DNA of 64,000 nucleotides, taken from an uncultured Methanobrevibacter sp. (GTDB lineage Archaea > Methanobacteriota > Methanobacteria > Methanobacteriales > Methanobacteriaceae). The stretch is taken from contig NZ_CADAJR010000006.1 of assembly GCF_902788255.1 (NCBI RefSeq), forward strand, positions 1 through 64,000, given 5' to 3'. The notes under the pieces were generated by a model. That model was not told the origin of the DNA. It did not search any database and was given only the letters and a program-made list of their open reading frames with translations. Both the position numbers and the translations under genes were made by a program. The first letter of the stretch is position 1; each line of letters starts with the position of its first letter. This document shows positions 27,259 through 35,837 of the stretch, piece by piece.

Positions 27259-27837
27259 ATGTTTGGCATATATTCTAATCAAAGATTAAGTGAAAATGAA
27301 AGACGCTTGCTGAATTCCAATCCTGATGATTTAAACTGGTATTGTGTAATTGTGCAGACAATATTCAAGGACCGCAGAGTTTTCCAGATCAGACAGGACA
27401 TTGAACTTCCGCAAGATGATGATGACAACGGTGTTGTTTTGATGTTTGAAGATTCTGACGTGGTTTACTTGAAAAGCATTGAAGGGGAAGTTACTCAGGA
27501 TGATTTTCAGTCTATTACGAAAGTTTGCACTTTTTTGGCTGATAAATTCAAACGTCCCATAAGTGCTTATATTCCATGTGCCCCTTTTAAGAATCTGGAT
27601 TTTGATGTGGAAAAAAATGGCAGGGAAATTACGATGTTTTTCAGCTGTTTGGATGTGGATGATGGTGAGGAAATAATCGACAGATTGGAAACCAAACTTA
27701 AAAATCATGAGGAGTTCACAATTCATGATTCAATCGAACATATGCTTCTTCCCTACAGGGGCTACAAGGATAGGGATGTCTTTTATGAAAAGCTTCACCA
27801 TTACAGGCAACTAATAGAGGAATTTGATTTTGATTGA
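27259..27837 (+). CDS. Unknown protein A of a tandem paralog pair
   Basis: A 192-residue acidic soluble protein with no recognised family. It resembles the protein encoded 13 bases downstream: both have a central V-C-x-FL helix (KVCTFLADKF against EVCKFLQESF), a following PC- or CEP segment, then a beta strand with FFSC or TFSS, and an acidic-basic helix ending in FTIHD or FTIDD followed by LPY or LPF. ATG 27259 has GGAGG at 27247-27251. It may be part of the sulfur region only by position. Confidence 0.55.
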   Translation: MFGIYSNQRLSENERRLLNSNPDDLNWYCVIVQTIFKDRRVFQIRQDIELPQDDDDNGVVLMFEDSDVVYLKSIEGEVTQDDFQSITKVCTFLADKFKRPISAYIPCAPFKNLDFDVEKNGREITMFFSCLDVDDGEEIIDRLETKLKNHEEFTIHDSIEHMLLPYRGYKDRDVFYEKLHHYRQLIEEFDFD

Positions 27838-27850
27838 TTGGAGTGATTGT

Positions 27851-28459
27851 ATGTTTAAATATGAAAAGGAAAACTATGAAGTAAAAGATTTGGAAGACCG
27901 GCTATACTATGAGGTAATGTTCGGTAAGGTTTGTGGGGTGTACTCACCTTTTGAAATAGATAATGATGTTGAATTTCCACACAAGGAAAAATTAGGAGGC
28001 ATCATATTGAAGTTCATTGGAGGGGGAGCAGGATTTTTTAAGGTACAGCGTGAAATGCCTTGTGAAGATGAAGTTGAGAACATATATGAGGTCTGTAAGT
28101 TCCTGCAAGAATCCTTCGGACAATATGTCGTTGCACATATAGTGTGTGAACCCCATATTGAAATCAGGGATATTGAAGTTCCTGGTGATGAGAATATCAG
28201 CATTACATTTTCTTCATCAAGAAAAAATGACGGTGACGCATTGCTGGACGATTTGACTAGAAAGATTGAAATGGGTAAAAAGTTCACCATTGATGATTTT
28301 CTTTTGAAGTTCACTCTCCCGTTCATGTCCCGCAGCAACAATGATGAATTTCAGTCAAGATTCAACCGGTTGGTTGATTTGTACAATAGAAGTGGCATGG
28401 AAGTTCCAAGCTATAAGGATATCTCCAAGTCCAATACCACTTTTAATCGTATATATTAG
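27851..28459 (+). CDS. Unknown protein B of a tandem paralog pair
   Basis: A 202-residue soluble acidic protein, paralogous to the preceding gene product over most of its length, probably from a tandem duplication followed by strong divergence. A Gly-rich stretch GGGAGFFKV replaces the DDDDN region of the partner. It has four cysteines, not arranged as a metal site. No family is recognised. ATG 27851 follows GGAGTGATTGT. A hairpin terminator follows the stop. Confidence 0.55.
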   Translation: MFKYEKENYEVKDLEDRLYYEVMFGKVCGVYSPFEIDNDVEFPHKEKLGGIILKFIGGGAGFFKVQREMPCEDEVENIYEVCKFLQESFGQYVVAHIVCEPHIEIRDIEVPGDENISITFSSSRKNDGDALLDDLTRKIEMGKKFTIDDFLLKFTLPFMSRSNNDEFQSRFNRLVDLYNRSGMEVPSYKDISKSNTTFNRIY

Positions 28460-28490
28460 GAGAGTTTACTCTCTTATTATTTTTTTTAGA
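28460..28490 (+). terminator. Hairpin terminator after the paralog pair
   Basis: GAGAG (28460-28464), loop TTTA, CTCTC (28469-28473), then a T-rich run ending in eight T. Confidence 0.55.
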
Positions 28491-28556
28491 GATTCAAAGT
28501 GATGTAATATAATTTGATATTTTTCAACCGTTTTTTCATTATTTTCAAGAAAATAT

Positions 28557-28690
28557 AACAATGTTTATATACTATTATAACTTATGTTATATTTGTATAA
28601 CAGTGTTTTATCTCAATGTTATATTTTATTTTTGGGTAGACCAAAACATTTATATATAAAAAATAACTATTGTTATATAGTAATATAACA
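28557..28690 (+). promoter_or_regulatory. metY promoter with repeated ATAAC/GTTAT operators
   Basis: ATAACTTATGTTAT (28577-28590) and further GTTAT or ATAAC half-sites lie upstream. ACCAAAACATTTATA (28640-28654) is identical to the cysK promoter block. TGTTATAT (28671-28678), spacer AGTA, ATATAACA (28683-28690) forms an inverted repeat on the expected start site. Layout is the same as at cysK: TATA box, then palindrome. The multiple upstream half-sites suggest cooperative binding. Confidence 0.7.
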
Positions 28691-28732
28691 CGTGATATAT
28701 TTACTAAATTCAATAATAAAGGTGATTATAAA

Positions 28733-30031
28733 ATGACAAATAATAAGAATTACGGATTAGCAACACTAGGTGTTCGTGCAGGACAAAGTCCTGATCCAGC
28801 AACCGGTGCTCAAGCAGTACCAATTTATCAGACTACTTCATATGTATTTAAAGACTCAGATGAAGCTGCAAGGAGATTCGCCCTTCAAGAGTTTGGACAA
28901 ATATATTCCAGACTCACAAACCCTACCAGTGATGTATTTGAAGCAAGAATTGCTGCTATCGAAGGCGGTAACTCAGGAATTTCAACATCAAGTGGTCTTG
29001 CGGCTATTACATATGCAATTTTGAATGTAACTGAACCTGGAGACAATATTGTATCTGCAGACAACCTTTATGGAGGAACATATCAGCTCTTCAACTACAC
29101 ATTTAAGGATCTTGCACGTGAGGTCAAGTTTGTGGACTCACAGGACCTTGAAGCATTTGAAGCGGCTATTGACGATAAAACCAAAGCAATATATGTTGAA
29201 TCAATCGGAAATCCAAAACTCGACGTACCAGACTTTGAGGCACTCTCTGAAATTGCACACTCTCATGACATACCATTGATTGTGGACAACACCGTCGGTG
29301 TCGGACTTGTAAGACCTCTCGAGCATGGTGCAGATGTCATTGCGTCATCAGCAACAAAATATGTGGGAGGACATGGTACAGCAATCGGAGGATACATTGT
29401 TGATTCAGGTAAATTCAACTGGGGAAACGGAAAGTTCCCAAACTTCACAAAACCTGATCCAAGTTACCATGGACTGGTATTTTGGGACACATTCGGAGAT
29501 GTGCCTGAACTTGGAAACCTTGCATTCACATTAAGAATCAGAGCAAGACTTTTAAGAGATATTGGAGCGACTCTGGCACCAGTACACAGTTTCCTATTCC
29601 TACAAGGACTTGAAAGCCTTGATGTACGTGTCAAAAGACACTCCGAAAATGCATTGAAGGTTGCAAAGTTCCTGGAATCACACCCAAAAGTTAAATGGGT
29701 AAACTATCCTGGACTCGAATCCCACCCAACCTATGAAACCAATAAGAAATACCTCAAAGACCACTTTGCAGGAATCTTAGGTTTCGGTGTTGAAGGAGGA
29801 GAGGAAGCTGGAAGAAAGGTAATTGAAAAACTTGAACTGTTCTCAATACTTGCAAACATCGGTGATGCAAAAAGTTTGGCAATACATCCTGCAAGTACAA
29901 CACACCAGCAGTTGACTCCGGAAGAACAGGAAGCAACAGGTGTAACACCTGACTTCATCAGATTGTCCATCGGACTTGAAGATGTGGATGATTTGATTGA
30001 AGATTTAAGTCAAGCTTTAGATAGTATCTAA
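28733..30031 (+). CDS. metY: O-acetylhomoserine aminocarboxypropyltransferase
   Basis: A 432-residue PLP enzyme of the Cys/Met metabolism group that makes homocysteine from O-acetylhomoserine and sulfide. The PLP lysine is K209 in [16 protein letters not shown]; also visible are [14 protein letters not shown], the substrate region [11 protein letters not shown]-like [10 protein letters not shown] and the C-terminal [10 protein letters not shown]. Length (about 430) favours MetY over the shorter cystathionine enzymes. I start at ATG 28733 (GGTGAT at 28721); an upstream frame would read through the operator. Confidence 0.9.
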   Translation: MTNNKNYGLATLGVRAGQSPDPATGAQAVPIYQTTSYVFKDSDEAARRFALQEFGQIYSRLTNPTSDVFEARIAAIEGGNSGISTSSGLAAITYAILNVTEPGDNIVSADNLYGGTYQLFNYTFKDLAREVKFVDSQDLEAFEAAIDDKTKAIYVESIGNPKLDVPDFEALSEIAHSHDIPLIVDNTVGVGLVRPLEHGADVIASSATKYVGGHGTAIGGYIVDSGKFNWGNGKFPNFTKPDPSYHGLVFWDTFGDVPELGNLAFTLRIRARLLRDIGATLAPVHSFLFLQGLESLDVRVKRHSENALKVAKFLESHPKVKWVNYPGLESHPTYETNKKYLKDHFAGILGFGVEGGEEAGRKVIEKLELFSILANIGDAKSLAIHPASTTHQQLTPEEQEATGVTPDFIRLSIGLEDVDDLIEDLSQALDSI

Positions 30032-30081
30032 TTACTATCTAATTTTTATATTTAAAATTAAAAGACAATTGGGAGATAAAA

Positions 30082-31290
30082 ATGTATTTAGATAACTCAG
30101 CAACTACTCAAGTTAGCCAAGAAGTTTACAAAGAAATGGAACCATATTTCATTGAGGAGTTCGGTAATCCGTCAACTCTTTATGGAATTGGCCGTGAATC
30201 TAAAAAGGCATTAAATCTAGCTCGTCAAAGAGTGGCGGATGCAATTAATGCAAAACCGGATGAAATAATCTTTACAAGCGGAGGGTCAGAATCTGATAAT
30301 CTTGCCATTAAGGGTATTGCATTCAAATTAGCTAAAAAGGGCAAACATATTATTACCACCAATATTGAACACCCTGCAGTTAAAAATACATTGGGATTTT
30401 TAGAATCACTTGATTTTAAGGTAACCTACCTGCCAGTCAATGAGGATGGTGTAATTGAAATCGAAGATTTAAAAGAGGCAATCACCGATGAAACCATATT
30501 GATTACTGTAATGCATGCTAACAATGAAATCGGAACCATTCAGCCTATCGGGGAAATCGGTAAAATTGCACGTGAAAAAGGAATCAAATTCCATGTTGAT
30601 GCTGTACAGAGTTTCGGTAAAATTGAAGTGGATGTTGAGAAATTAAACATCGATTTGCTCTCATTGTCTTCACATAAAATCAATGGTCCAAAAGGTGTTG
30701 GAGCACTTTACATTAAAAAAGGAACTCGTGTCGTGCCACTCATTCATGGTGGTGGTCAGGAAAAAGGAATTAGGGGAGGAACTGAAAACGTTCCAGGAAT
30801 TGTCGGATTTGGTAAGGCATGTGAAATTGCAGCTGCCAAATTGGATGAACATTACAAAAAACTATCCTCAATTCGTGATGAACTCATTGACAAGGTATTG
30901 TCCACCATTCCTGAAGCATATCTGAACGGTGGTCTTGAAAACAGATTGCCTAACCTTGTTAACTTCCGCTTCAAAGCTATTGAAGGTGAATCCTTAATTC
31001 TGTTGCTTGATGCTAAAGGTTATCAGGCTTCAACCGGTTCCGCCTGTTCCTCAAATACCTTGGAGGCATCACCGGTACTTACCGCTTTAGGACTTGATCC
31101 TGTTGATGTTCACGGATCACTTAGGATATCACTAGCACCTGAAAGTGATACTTTCGATGTTGATGAATTCGTAAATACCATAGCGGAAGCCGTTAAAAGG
31201 CTAAGGCAGATGTCACCATTATGGAATCAGGAACTAGATTATGACAATATAATGTGTAAAAAACATGAAGACGGATGTAGGAAGTGTTAA
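30082..31290 (+). CDS. nifS: Cysteine desulfurase, NifS/IscS type
   Basis: A 402-residue PLP enzyme releasing sulfur from cysteine for iron-sulfur clusters. K199 lies in SLSSHKINGPKG and the active-site cysteine is C322 in STGSACSSNTLE. Other motifs: LDNSATTQVS at the start and GGGQEKGIRGGTENV. The C-terminus has an extra Cys-rich tail (MCKKHEDGCRKC) that may carry sulfur or metal. GGGAG precedes the ATG; the next gene, the scaffold, begins one base after the stop. Confidence 0.92.
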   Translation: MYLDNSATTQVSQEVYKEMEPYFIEEFGNPSTLYGIGRESKKALNLARQRVADAINAKPDEIIFTSGGSESDNLAIKGIAFKLAKKGKHIITTNIEHPAVKNTLGFLESLDFKVTYLPVNEDGVIEIEDLKEAITDETILITVMHANNEIGTIQPIGEIGKIAREKGIKFHVDAVQSFGKIEVDVEKLNIDLLSLSSHKINGPKGVGALYIKKGTRVVPLIHGGGQEKGIRGGTENVPGIVGFGKACEIAAAKLDEHYKKLSSIRDELIDKVLSTIPEAYLNGGLENRLPNLVNFRFKAIEGESLILLLDAKGYQASTGSACSSNTLEASPVLTALGLDPVDVHGSLRISLAPESDTFDVDEFVNTIAEAVKRLRQMSPLWNQELDYDNIMCKKHEDGCRKC

Positions 31291-31291
31291 A

Positions 31292-31663
31292 ATGGATTAT
31301 TCAGAAAAAGTTATGGATCATTTCGCAAATCCAAGAAACTGCAGAATGATGGAAGATGCAAATGGAGTGGGAACCGTTGGTAATCCGACCTGTGGTGACC
31401 TTATGACAATATACATTAAAGTTGAGGACAATGTCATCCAGGACATTTCTTTTCAGACTTTCGGTTGTGGAGCCGCAATTGCAACAAGCAGTATGATTAC
31501 TGAAATTGCAGTTGGTAAAACTCTTGAAGAGGCATTGGAAATCTCCCGTAATGATGTTGCAGAGGAATTGGATGGTCTTCCACCAATCAAGATGCACTGT
31601 TCCAACCTTGCAGCTGACGGACTTCAAGCGGCAATACAAAATTATTATGAAAATAATCAATAG
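31292..31663 (+). CDS. Iron-sulfur cluster scaffold, IscU/NifU-N type
   Basis: A 123-residue scaffold protein on which clusters are built from sulfur supplied by the desulfurase. The three ligand cysteines are in GNPTCGDLM, TFGCGAAIA and MHCSNLA, and the usual beginning MDYSEKVMDHFANPRN is present. ATG 31292 is preferred because homologues begin there; an upstream in-frame ATG would overlap nifS. Coupled with nifS. Confidence 0.92.
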   Translation: MDYSEKVMDHFANPRNCRMMEDANGVGTVGNPTCGDLMTIYIKVEDNVIQDISFQTFGCGAAIATSSMITEIAVGKTLEEALEISRNDVAEELDGLPPIKMHCSNLAADGLQAAIQNYYENNQ

Positions 31664-31721
31664 TAATAAATACTTTGATGGATAAAATATCTTTAACCTA
31701 AATATTAGGAGATGTTTTATT

Positions 31722-32087
31722 ATGGCAAAAATTTTAAAATGTGATGACTGCGGAAGCATCATTCAAGTATTGTCTGAAGGCGACGGAAAAGTATGCTCAG
31801 ACCACATGCTTGAATTCCCAGTCCAAACCGAAGGAGAAAAAGCTCCAAAACACAAACCCGTAGTTGAAATCGATGGTGACAAAGTAACCGTAAAAGTCGG
31901 TGAAGCAGCTCACCCAATGGATGATGACCATTACATTGAATTTGTCATCGTTGAAGCAGGCGCTGAACAATATGCAAAATGCTTCAAACCAGGAGATGTT
32001 GCAGAAGCAACTTTTACAGTAAACTCAACTGATGATGTAAAAGCATTAGCATTCTGTAACCTACACGGACTATGGTCCAGTGAATAA
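31722..32087 (+). CDS. Superoxide reductase / desulfoferrodoxin-like protein
   Basis: A 121-residue protein that should reduce superoxide at a non-haem iron. Iron-site motifs are KHKPVVE, AHPMDDDHYIEF and FCNLHGLW. The N-terminal desulforedoxin part has CDDCG and one further Cys (VCSDHM) where two adjacent cysteines are usual, so its extra iron site may be incomplete. AGGAG precedes the ATG. It follows the nifS-scaffold genes by 58 bases and fits oxidative protection of sulfur proteins in an anaerobe. Confidence 0.87.
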   Translation: MAKILKCDDCGSIIQVLSEGDGKVCSDHMLEFPVQTEGEKAPKHKPVVEIDGDKVTVKVGEAAHPMDDDHYIEFVIVEAGAEQYAKCFKPGDVAEATFTVNSTDDVKALAFCNLHGLWSSE

Positions 32088-32165
32088 GTTTAAAAATATT
32101 TTTTTTAAACTTTCTTCTTTTTTTCATAATAACTTTTAATAATATCTTTTTATATAATTTAATAC

Positions 32166-32672
32166 GTGTCTAATTATATTAAATTGATAATTTTTATTGT
32201 AGTTTTACTTTTGATTTCTGTCGCTGTCGTTTATATTGACAGTTCTGTAGAAAATATTAATCAATCAATGCCACAAATCAGTGATAGCATTCATCAAGGG
32301 GATATAGATTACAATGAATCCGTTGAATTATTGAATGAGCGGTCCTTTGATGAGGCCAGCCAGAAGGCTCAGTCTGCTGGAGATAACTATAATAACAGTT
32401 TAAATAAGCTTTCAAGAATCAAGGAAAAATATAATAAGGATCTCCATGAGGTTCACAAAAACTACATTGACACAACAAGAAAGGAATTGGAATACAAATT
32501 AAAAGCCGTAGAGGAGCTTAAAGAGTCAATATACTATTTGGGAATGTATTATAATTATACCGGATCAACTCACGGAACAGAGGCCAATGATTTAATGGCC
32601 GATGCGGTAAGAATCCAGAATGAAAGAAATGAGATTATAAGTGAGAATCCGAATTTATTCACGATAACATAG
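32166..32672 (+). CDS. Membrane-anchored coiled-coil protein
   Basis: A 168-residue protein with an N-terminal membrane helix (residues 5-24, IKLIIFIVVLLLISVAVVYI) and a long, mostly charged helical rest with probable coiled coil (LNKLSRIKEKYNKDLHEVHK). Most of it is likely outside or on the membrane surface. No family is recognised. It starts with GTG 32166; a TATA-like TTTTTATATAAT sits at 32147-32158, close to the start, so the messenger could be leaderless or the start further in. Nine bases separate it from the DHH gene. Confidence 0.5.
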   Translation: MSNYIKLIIFIVVLLLISVAVVYIDSSVENINQSMPQISDSIHQGDIDYNESVELLNERSFDEASQKAQSAGDNYNNSLNKLSRIKEKYNKDLHEVHKNYIDTTRKELEYKLKAVEELKESIYYLGMYYNYTGSTHGTEANDLMADAVRIQNERNEIISENPNLFTIT

Positions 32673-32680
32673 GTGATTTA

Positions 32681-34942
32681 ATGAAAACAAAATGTCCAAA
32701 ATGTAATGGAATAGGTTCAGTTGTAGTGGACTATAAGGAATGTGAAGCCTGTGGAGGAACAGGCTATGAAGATGATGTTTTTGATATAGGAAATCATTTT
32801 AAAGGAGTCAACAGCAAGGCACGTGACAAATTTGACCTTGGAGGAGAAGAAGATATTCCATGTGAAGCATGTAACGGTAAGGGACAGGTGGAAGTATATG
32901 AAGAATGCCCTCATTGTCATGGAACAGGTCAAATAAACGTTTGCCGTGACTGTGGAAAAATTTTAGATGAGAAATATGATTTATGTCATGAATGTGGTGA
33001 GAAAAGAAAGGCGGAAAAGGCAAAGCATGATGAATATGAAGCACGCCGAAAACAGGTTCGTGACGTTTATGTATTGGATTCCCTGTGCAAAATGAAGGAT
33101 ATAGACAGGGACAAGTTATATAAGGGTAAAATCACAAGGATTGAAAGATATGGTGCATTCGTTTCACTCAACAATAACGTTTGGGGTCTCATGAGGGGAG
33201 ATGTCTCCGAATATAATGTGGGTGAAGAAATTGTCGTGTTTGTAACATCAATCAAGTCAAGGGAAGGAAAAATCGATTTTGCTCCTGCTTACGTTGAAAC
33301 ATATAACCTCAAAAGGCTTACCAAGTCAGTTCCACGTACTCTAATTGGTGAGCTTGAAGAGAAGAAGGGTAAAATGGTTAGAATTGATGGTATGGTGCAG
33401 CAAATTCAGCAGACTTCAGGCCCTACTATCTTCATCATAAGTGATGAGAGCGGAACAACCGAAATTGCCGCCTTTGACAAGGCCGGTGAAAGGGCATATC
33501 CTGAAGTCGAGCTTGACGATGCCGTTCAGGTAATCGGTGAGGTCAACGAACACGGTGGAAAGACACAGATTGAGTCATCATCAATGGTAAAACTTGACAG
33601 CGAAAGCACTGCCAAATTAAATAAATTAATTGACGATGCATTAAACAGGAAAGCTCAACCTCAAGATGTTGATTTCTTGGTCAAGAGTGATGTTTTAAAC
33701 AGGTTAAGACCTAAGATGTATGAAGCTGCACAAAAAATCAGAAGGGCAATACTTGACGGAAGGACAATTCTTTTAAGACACCACAACGATGCGGACGGTA
33801 TCGTGTCAGGTGTTGCAATGGAAAAGGCAATTGTTCCTCTTATACAGAAACACAATCCAAGCAATGACGCTGAATACTACTACTTCAAAAGATCACCAAG
33901 TAAGGCACCATTCTATGAGCTGGAAGACGTGGTAAAGGATTTGTCATTTGCCCTTGAGGACCAGGAAAGACACGGTCAGAAACTTCCTCTTATAGTTCTT
34001 TTGGACAACGGTTCAACAGAAGAGGACATCGTTGCACTTATGCAGGCTAAAATCTATGATATAGAGGTTGTTGTTATTGACCATCACTCCCCTGGAGAAT
34101 TATTGACAAAAGTCGAGGAGGATGGTGTAATATATGGTGCAACAGTGGCTGTTGATGAATATGTTGACACACATGTAAATCCATACCTTGTCGGAGGGGA
34201 TTCACAGCTTACAGCAGGCTGTCTTGCAACTGAAGTGGCCCATATCATAAACCCTGAAGTGGAGGAATTAATCAAGCATCTTCCGGCAATAGCCGCACTT
34301 GGAGACCGTGCCGAATGTGGTGAAGTGTACCAGTACCTTAAACTTGCTGCTCAAAAGGGATTCACACAGGAACATCTCGCAAAAGTTGCCGAATGTGTGG
34401 ACTTTGAAGCATACTTCCTAAGATTCATGAACGGTAGAGGAATAATGGATACTATACTTGCGGTAGACAATTTCGATAAGCACAGAAAGATGATTGATGC
34501 ATTATACAAGGAATATCAGAAAAGAATCGACACTCAACTCAGGGCTGTTCTTCCTAACATAAAACAGACCAAGCTTGAAAATGGAATATACTTCAATCTT
34601 TTGGATGTTGAGAAATTTGCACACAAATTCACTTTCCCTGCACCTGGAAAGACCTGTGGATTTGTGCATGATCATGTAATAAACGAATTGGGACCGGACA
34701 AGCCTATTGTGACCCTTGGTCATGGACCTGACTTTGGTGTGTTCAGGGCAACAGATGCCGTAAACGAACAGTATGGATTCAATGTCAATGAGATAGTGAC
34801 AAAAATGATTGAAAGAGTTCCACAGGCAGGTGTTGATGGTGGTGGGCATGAATGTGCGGGATCCATCAAATACATTGAAGGACTGGGTCAGGACGTTCTT
34901 TTCAAGGTTGTAGAGGAAATACAATCATTATCTAAAAAATGA
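32681..34942 (+). CDS. DHH-family phosphoesterase with DnaJ-type zinc fingers, S1 and OB domains
   Basis: A 753-residue RecJ-like DHH enzyme. Order of parts: DnaJ-type zinc fingers with CxxCxGxG repeats (CPKCNGIG, CEACGGTG, CEACNGKG, CPHCHGTG; residues 4-90), an extra CRDCG/CHECG ribbon, an S1 domain (KGKITRIERYGAFVSL), an OB-fold (near 235-310), the DHH core (LRHHNDADGIVSG near 365; VVIDHHSPG near 465) and DHHA1 (GGGHECAG near 720). It probably is a single-strand nuclease acting on DNA or RNA. Confidence 0.82.
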   Translation: MKTKCPKCNGIGSVVVDYKECEACGGTGYEDDVFDIGNHFKGVNSKARDKFDLGGEEDIPCEACNGKGQVEVYEECPHCHGTGQINVCRDCGKILDEKYDLCHECGEKRKAEKAKHDEYEARRKQVRDVYVLDSLCKMKDIDRDKLYKGKITRIERYGAFVSLNNNVWGLMRGDVSEYNVGEEIVVFVTSIKSREGKIDFAPAYVETYNLKRLTKSVPRTLIGELEEKKGKMVRIDGMVQQIQQTSGPTIFIISDESGTTEIAAFDKAGERAYPEVELDDAVQVIGEVNEHGGKTQIESSSMVKLDSESTAKLNKLIDDALNRKAQPQDVDFLVKSDVLNRLRPKMYEAAQKIRRAILDGRTILLRHHNDADGIVSGVAMEKAIVPLIQKHNPSNDAEYYYFKRSPSKAPFYELEDVVKDLSFALEDQERHGQKLPLIVLLDNGSTEEDIVALMQAKIYDIEVVVIDHHSPGELLTKVEEDGVIYGATVAVDEYVDTHVNPYLVGGDSQLTAGCLATEVAHIINPEVEELIKHLPAIAALGDRAECGEVYQYLKLAAQKGFTQEHLAKVAECVDFEAYFLRFMNGRGIMDTILAVDNFDKHRKMIDALYKEYQKRIDTQLRAVLPNIKQTKLENGIYFNLLDVEKFAHKFTFPAPGKTCGFVHDHVINELGPDKPIVTLGHGPDFGVFRATDAVNEQYGFNVNEIVTKMIERVPQAGVDGGGHECAGSIKYIEGLGQDVLFKVVEEIQSLSKK

Positions 34943-35829
34943 TGCAAATGGATGCGGGCAATTATTGTAGGAAATGCGGTCATAGAATACTTCCAAATGA
35001 ACCGTATTGTACAGGATGCGGTGCTAAAACAGGTCGTGATGCGAGCAGTGACACTTGTGTTTTAACACCACCAATCCATAATATTGGTTTTTTCAACTTT
35101 TTAATAGACTTTTCACCATATATAAACAGAAATATCGATTTCAAATATGAGTTATGCTCCTGCGGATACATTAATGATGTAAACAATGAATACTGCTATA
35201 TGTGTGGAGCAAAGAGATCCCAAAGCAAGCTGGCTAAAATTTTAAAAAGAAAATCCAAACCGAAGTTTTCCGTTGACAATGTCCTGTGTGAGTGCGGGGC
35301 CGTCAACTCACGTGAAAACATTTATTGTGAGATGTGTGGAAGGCAGCTTAAGGAGGAAGCTGAAAGATTTGACAACTACAGCAACTTTAATATTGAGTTT
35401 GGGGATTCCATATTTTGCTTTTGCGGCGAGGAAAACGAAAAGTTCTCACAGTTCTGCAGAAACTGTGGCCTTCCATTGACCAAGTATGGAAACATTGGTC
35501 AGATGGCAATACTGTGCACATGTTCAACTCTCAATGAGGTCACCTCTGATTTTTGCATTGAATGCGGGAACAATCTGAAAAGAGAGGATATAAAAATCGT
35601 TTGCGTTTGCGGACATAAGAATTCGAAACATCTCAAGTTCTGTGAAGAATGTGACAGGCCGTTGAACCCTCAAAGAATGATTAAAACAAGGGTAGTGTGT
35701 TCATGCGGTGAGGTGTTGTCATGGGACACTGAATACTGTCCGCACTGCGGCAAAAATGTTAAAAAAAGAATCGTTCAGAAAAATTCGATTAATAAGACAG
35801 TAAAAAGCCTTAAGGACAGGTTTAGGTAG
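34939..35829 (+). CDS. Protein with seven zinc ribbons
   Basis: A 296-residue protein built almost only from zinc-ribbon modules. I count seven, each ending C-x2-C: CRKCG to CTGCG; CSCG to CYMCG; CECG to CEMCG; CFCG to CRNCG; CTCS to CIECG; CVCG to CEECD; CSCG to CPHCG. Six of seven open with C-x-C rather than C-x2-C. No other domain is present, so it is likely a binding or scaffold protein. The start overlaps the DHH stop by 4 bases. Confidence 0.7.
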   Translation: MMQMDAGNYCRKCGHRILPNEPYCTGCGAKTGRDASSDTCVLTPPIHNIGFFNFLIDFSPYINRNIDFKYELCSCGYINDVNNEYCYMCGAKRSQSKLAKILKRKSKPKFSVDNVLCECGAVNSRENIYCEMCGRQLKEEAERFDNYSNFNIEFGDSIFCFCGEENEKFSQFCRNCGLPLTKYGNIGQMAILCTCSTLNEVTSDFCIECGNNLKREDIKIVCVCGHKNSKHLKFCEECDRPLNPQRMIKTRVVCSCGEVLSWDTEYCPHCGKNVKKRIVQKNSINKTVKSLKDRFR

Positions 35830-35837
35830 GGATTTTG

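Noticed and set aside
28670-28732. Upstream extension of MetY by 21 residues
   Set aside because: It would start inside the operator palindrome; GGTGAT and ATG 28733 are clear.
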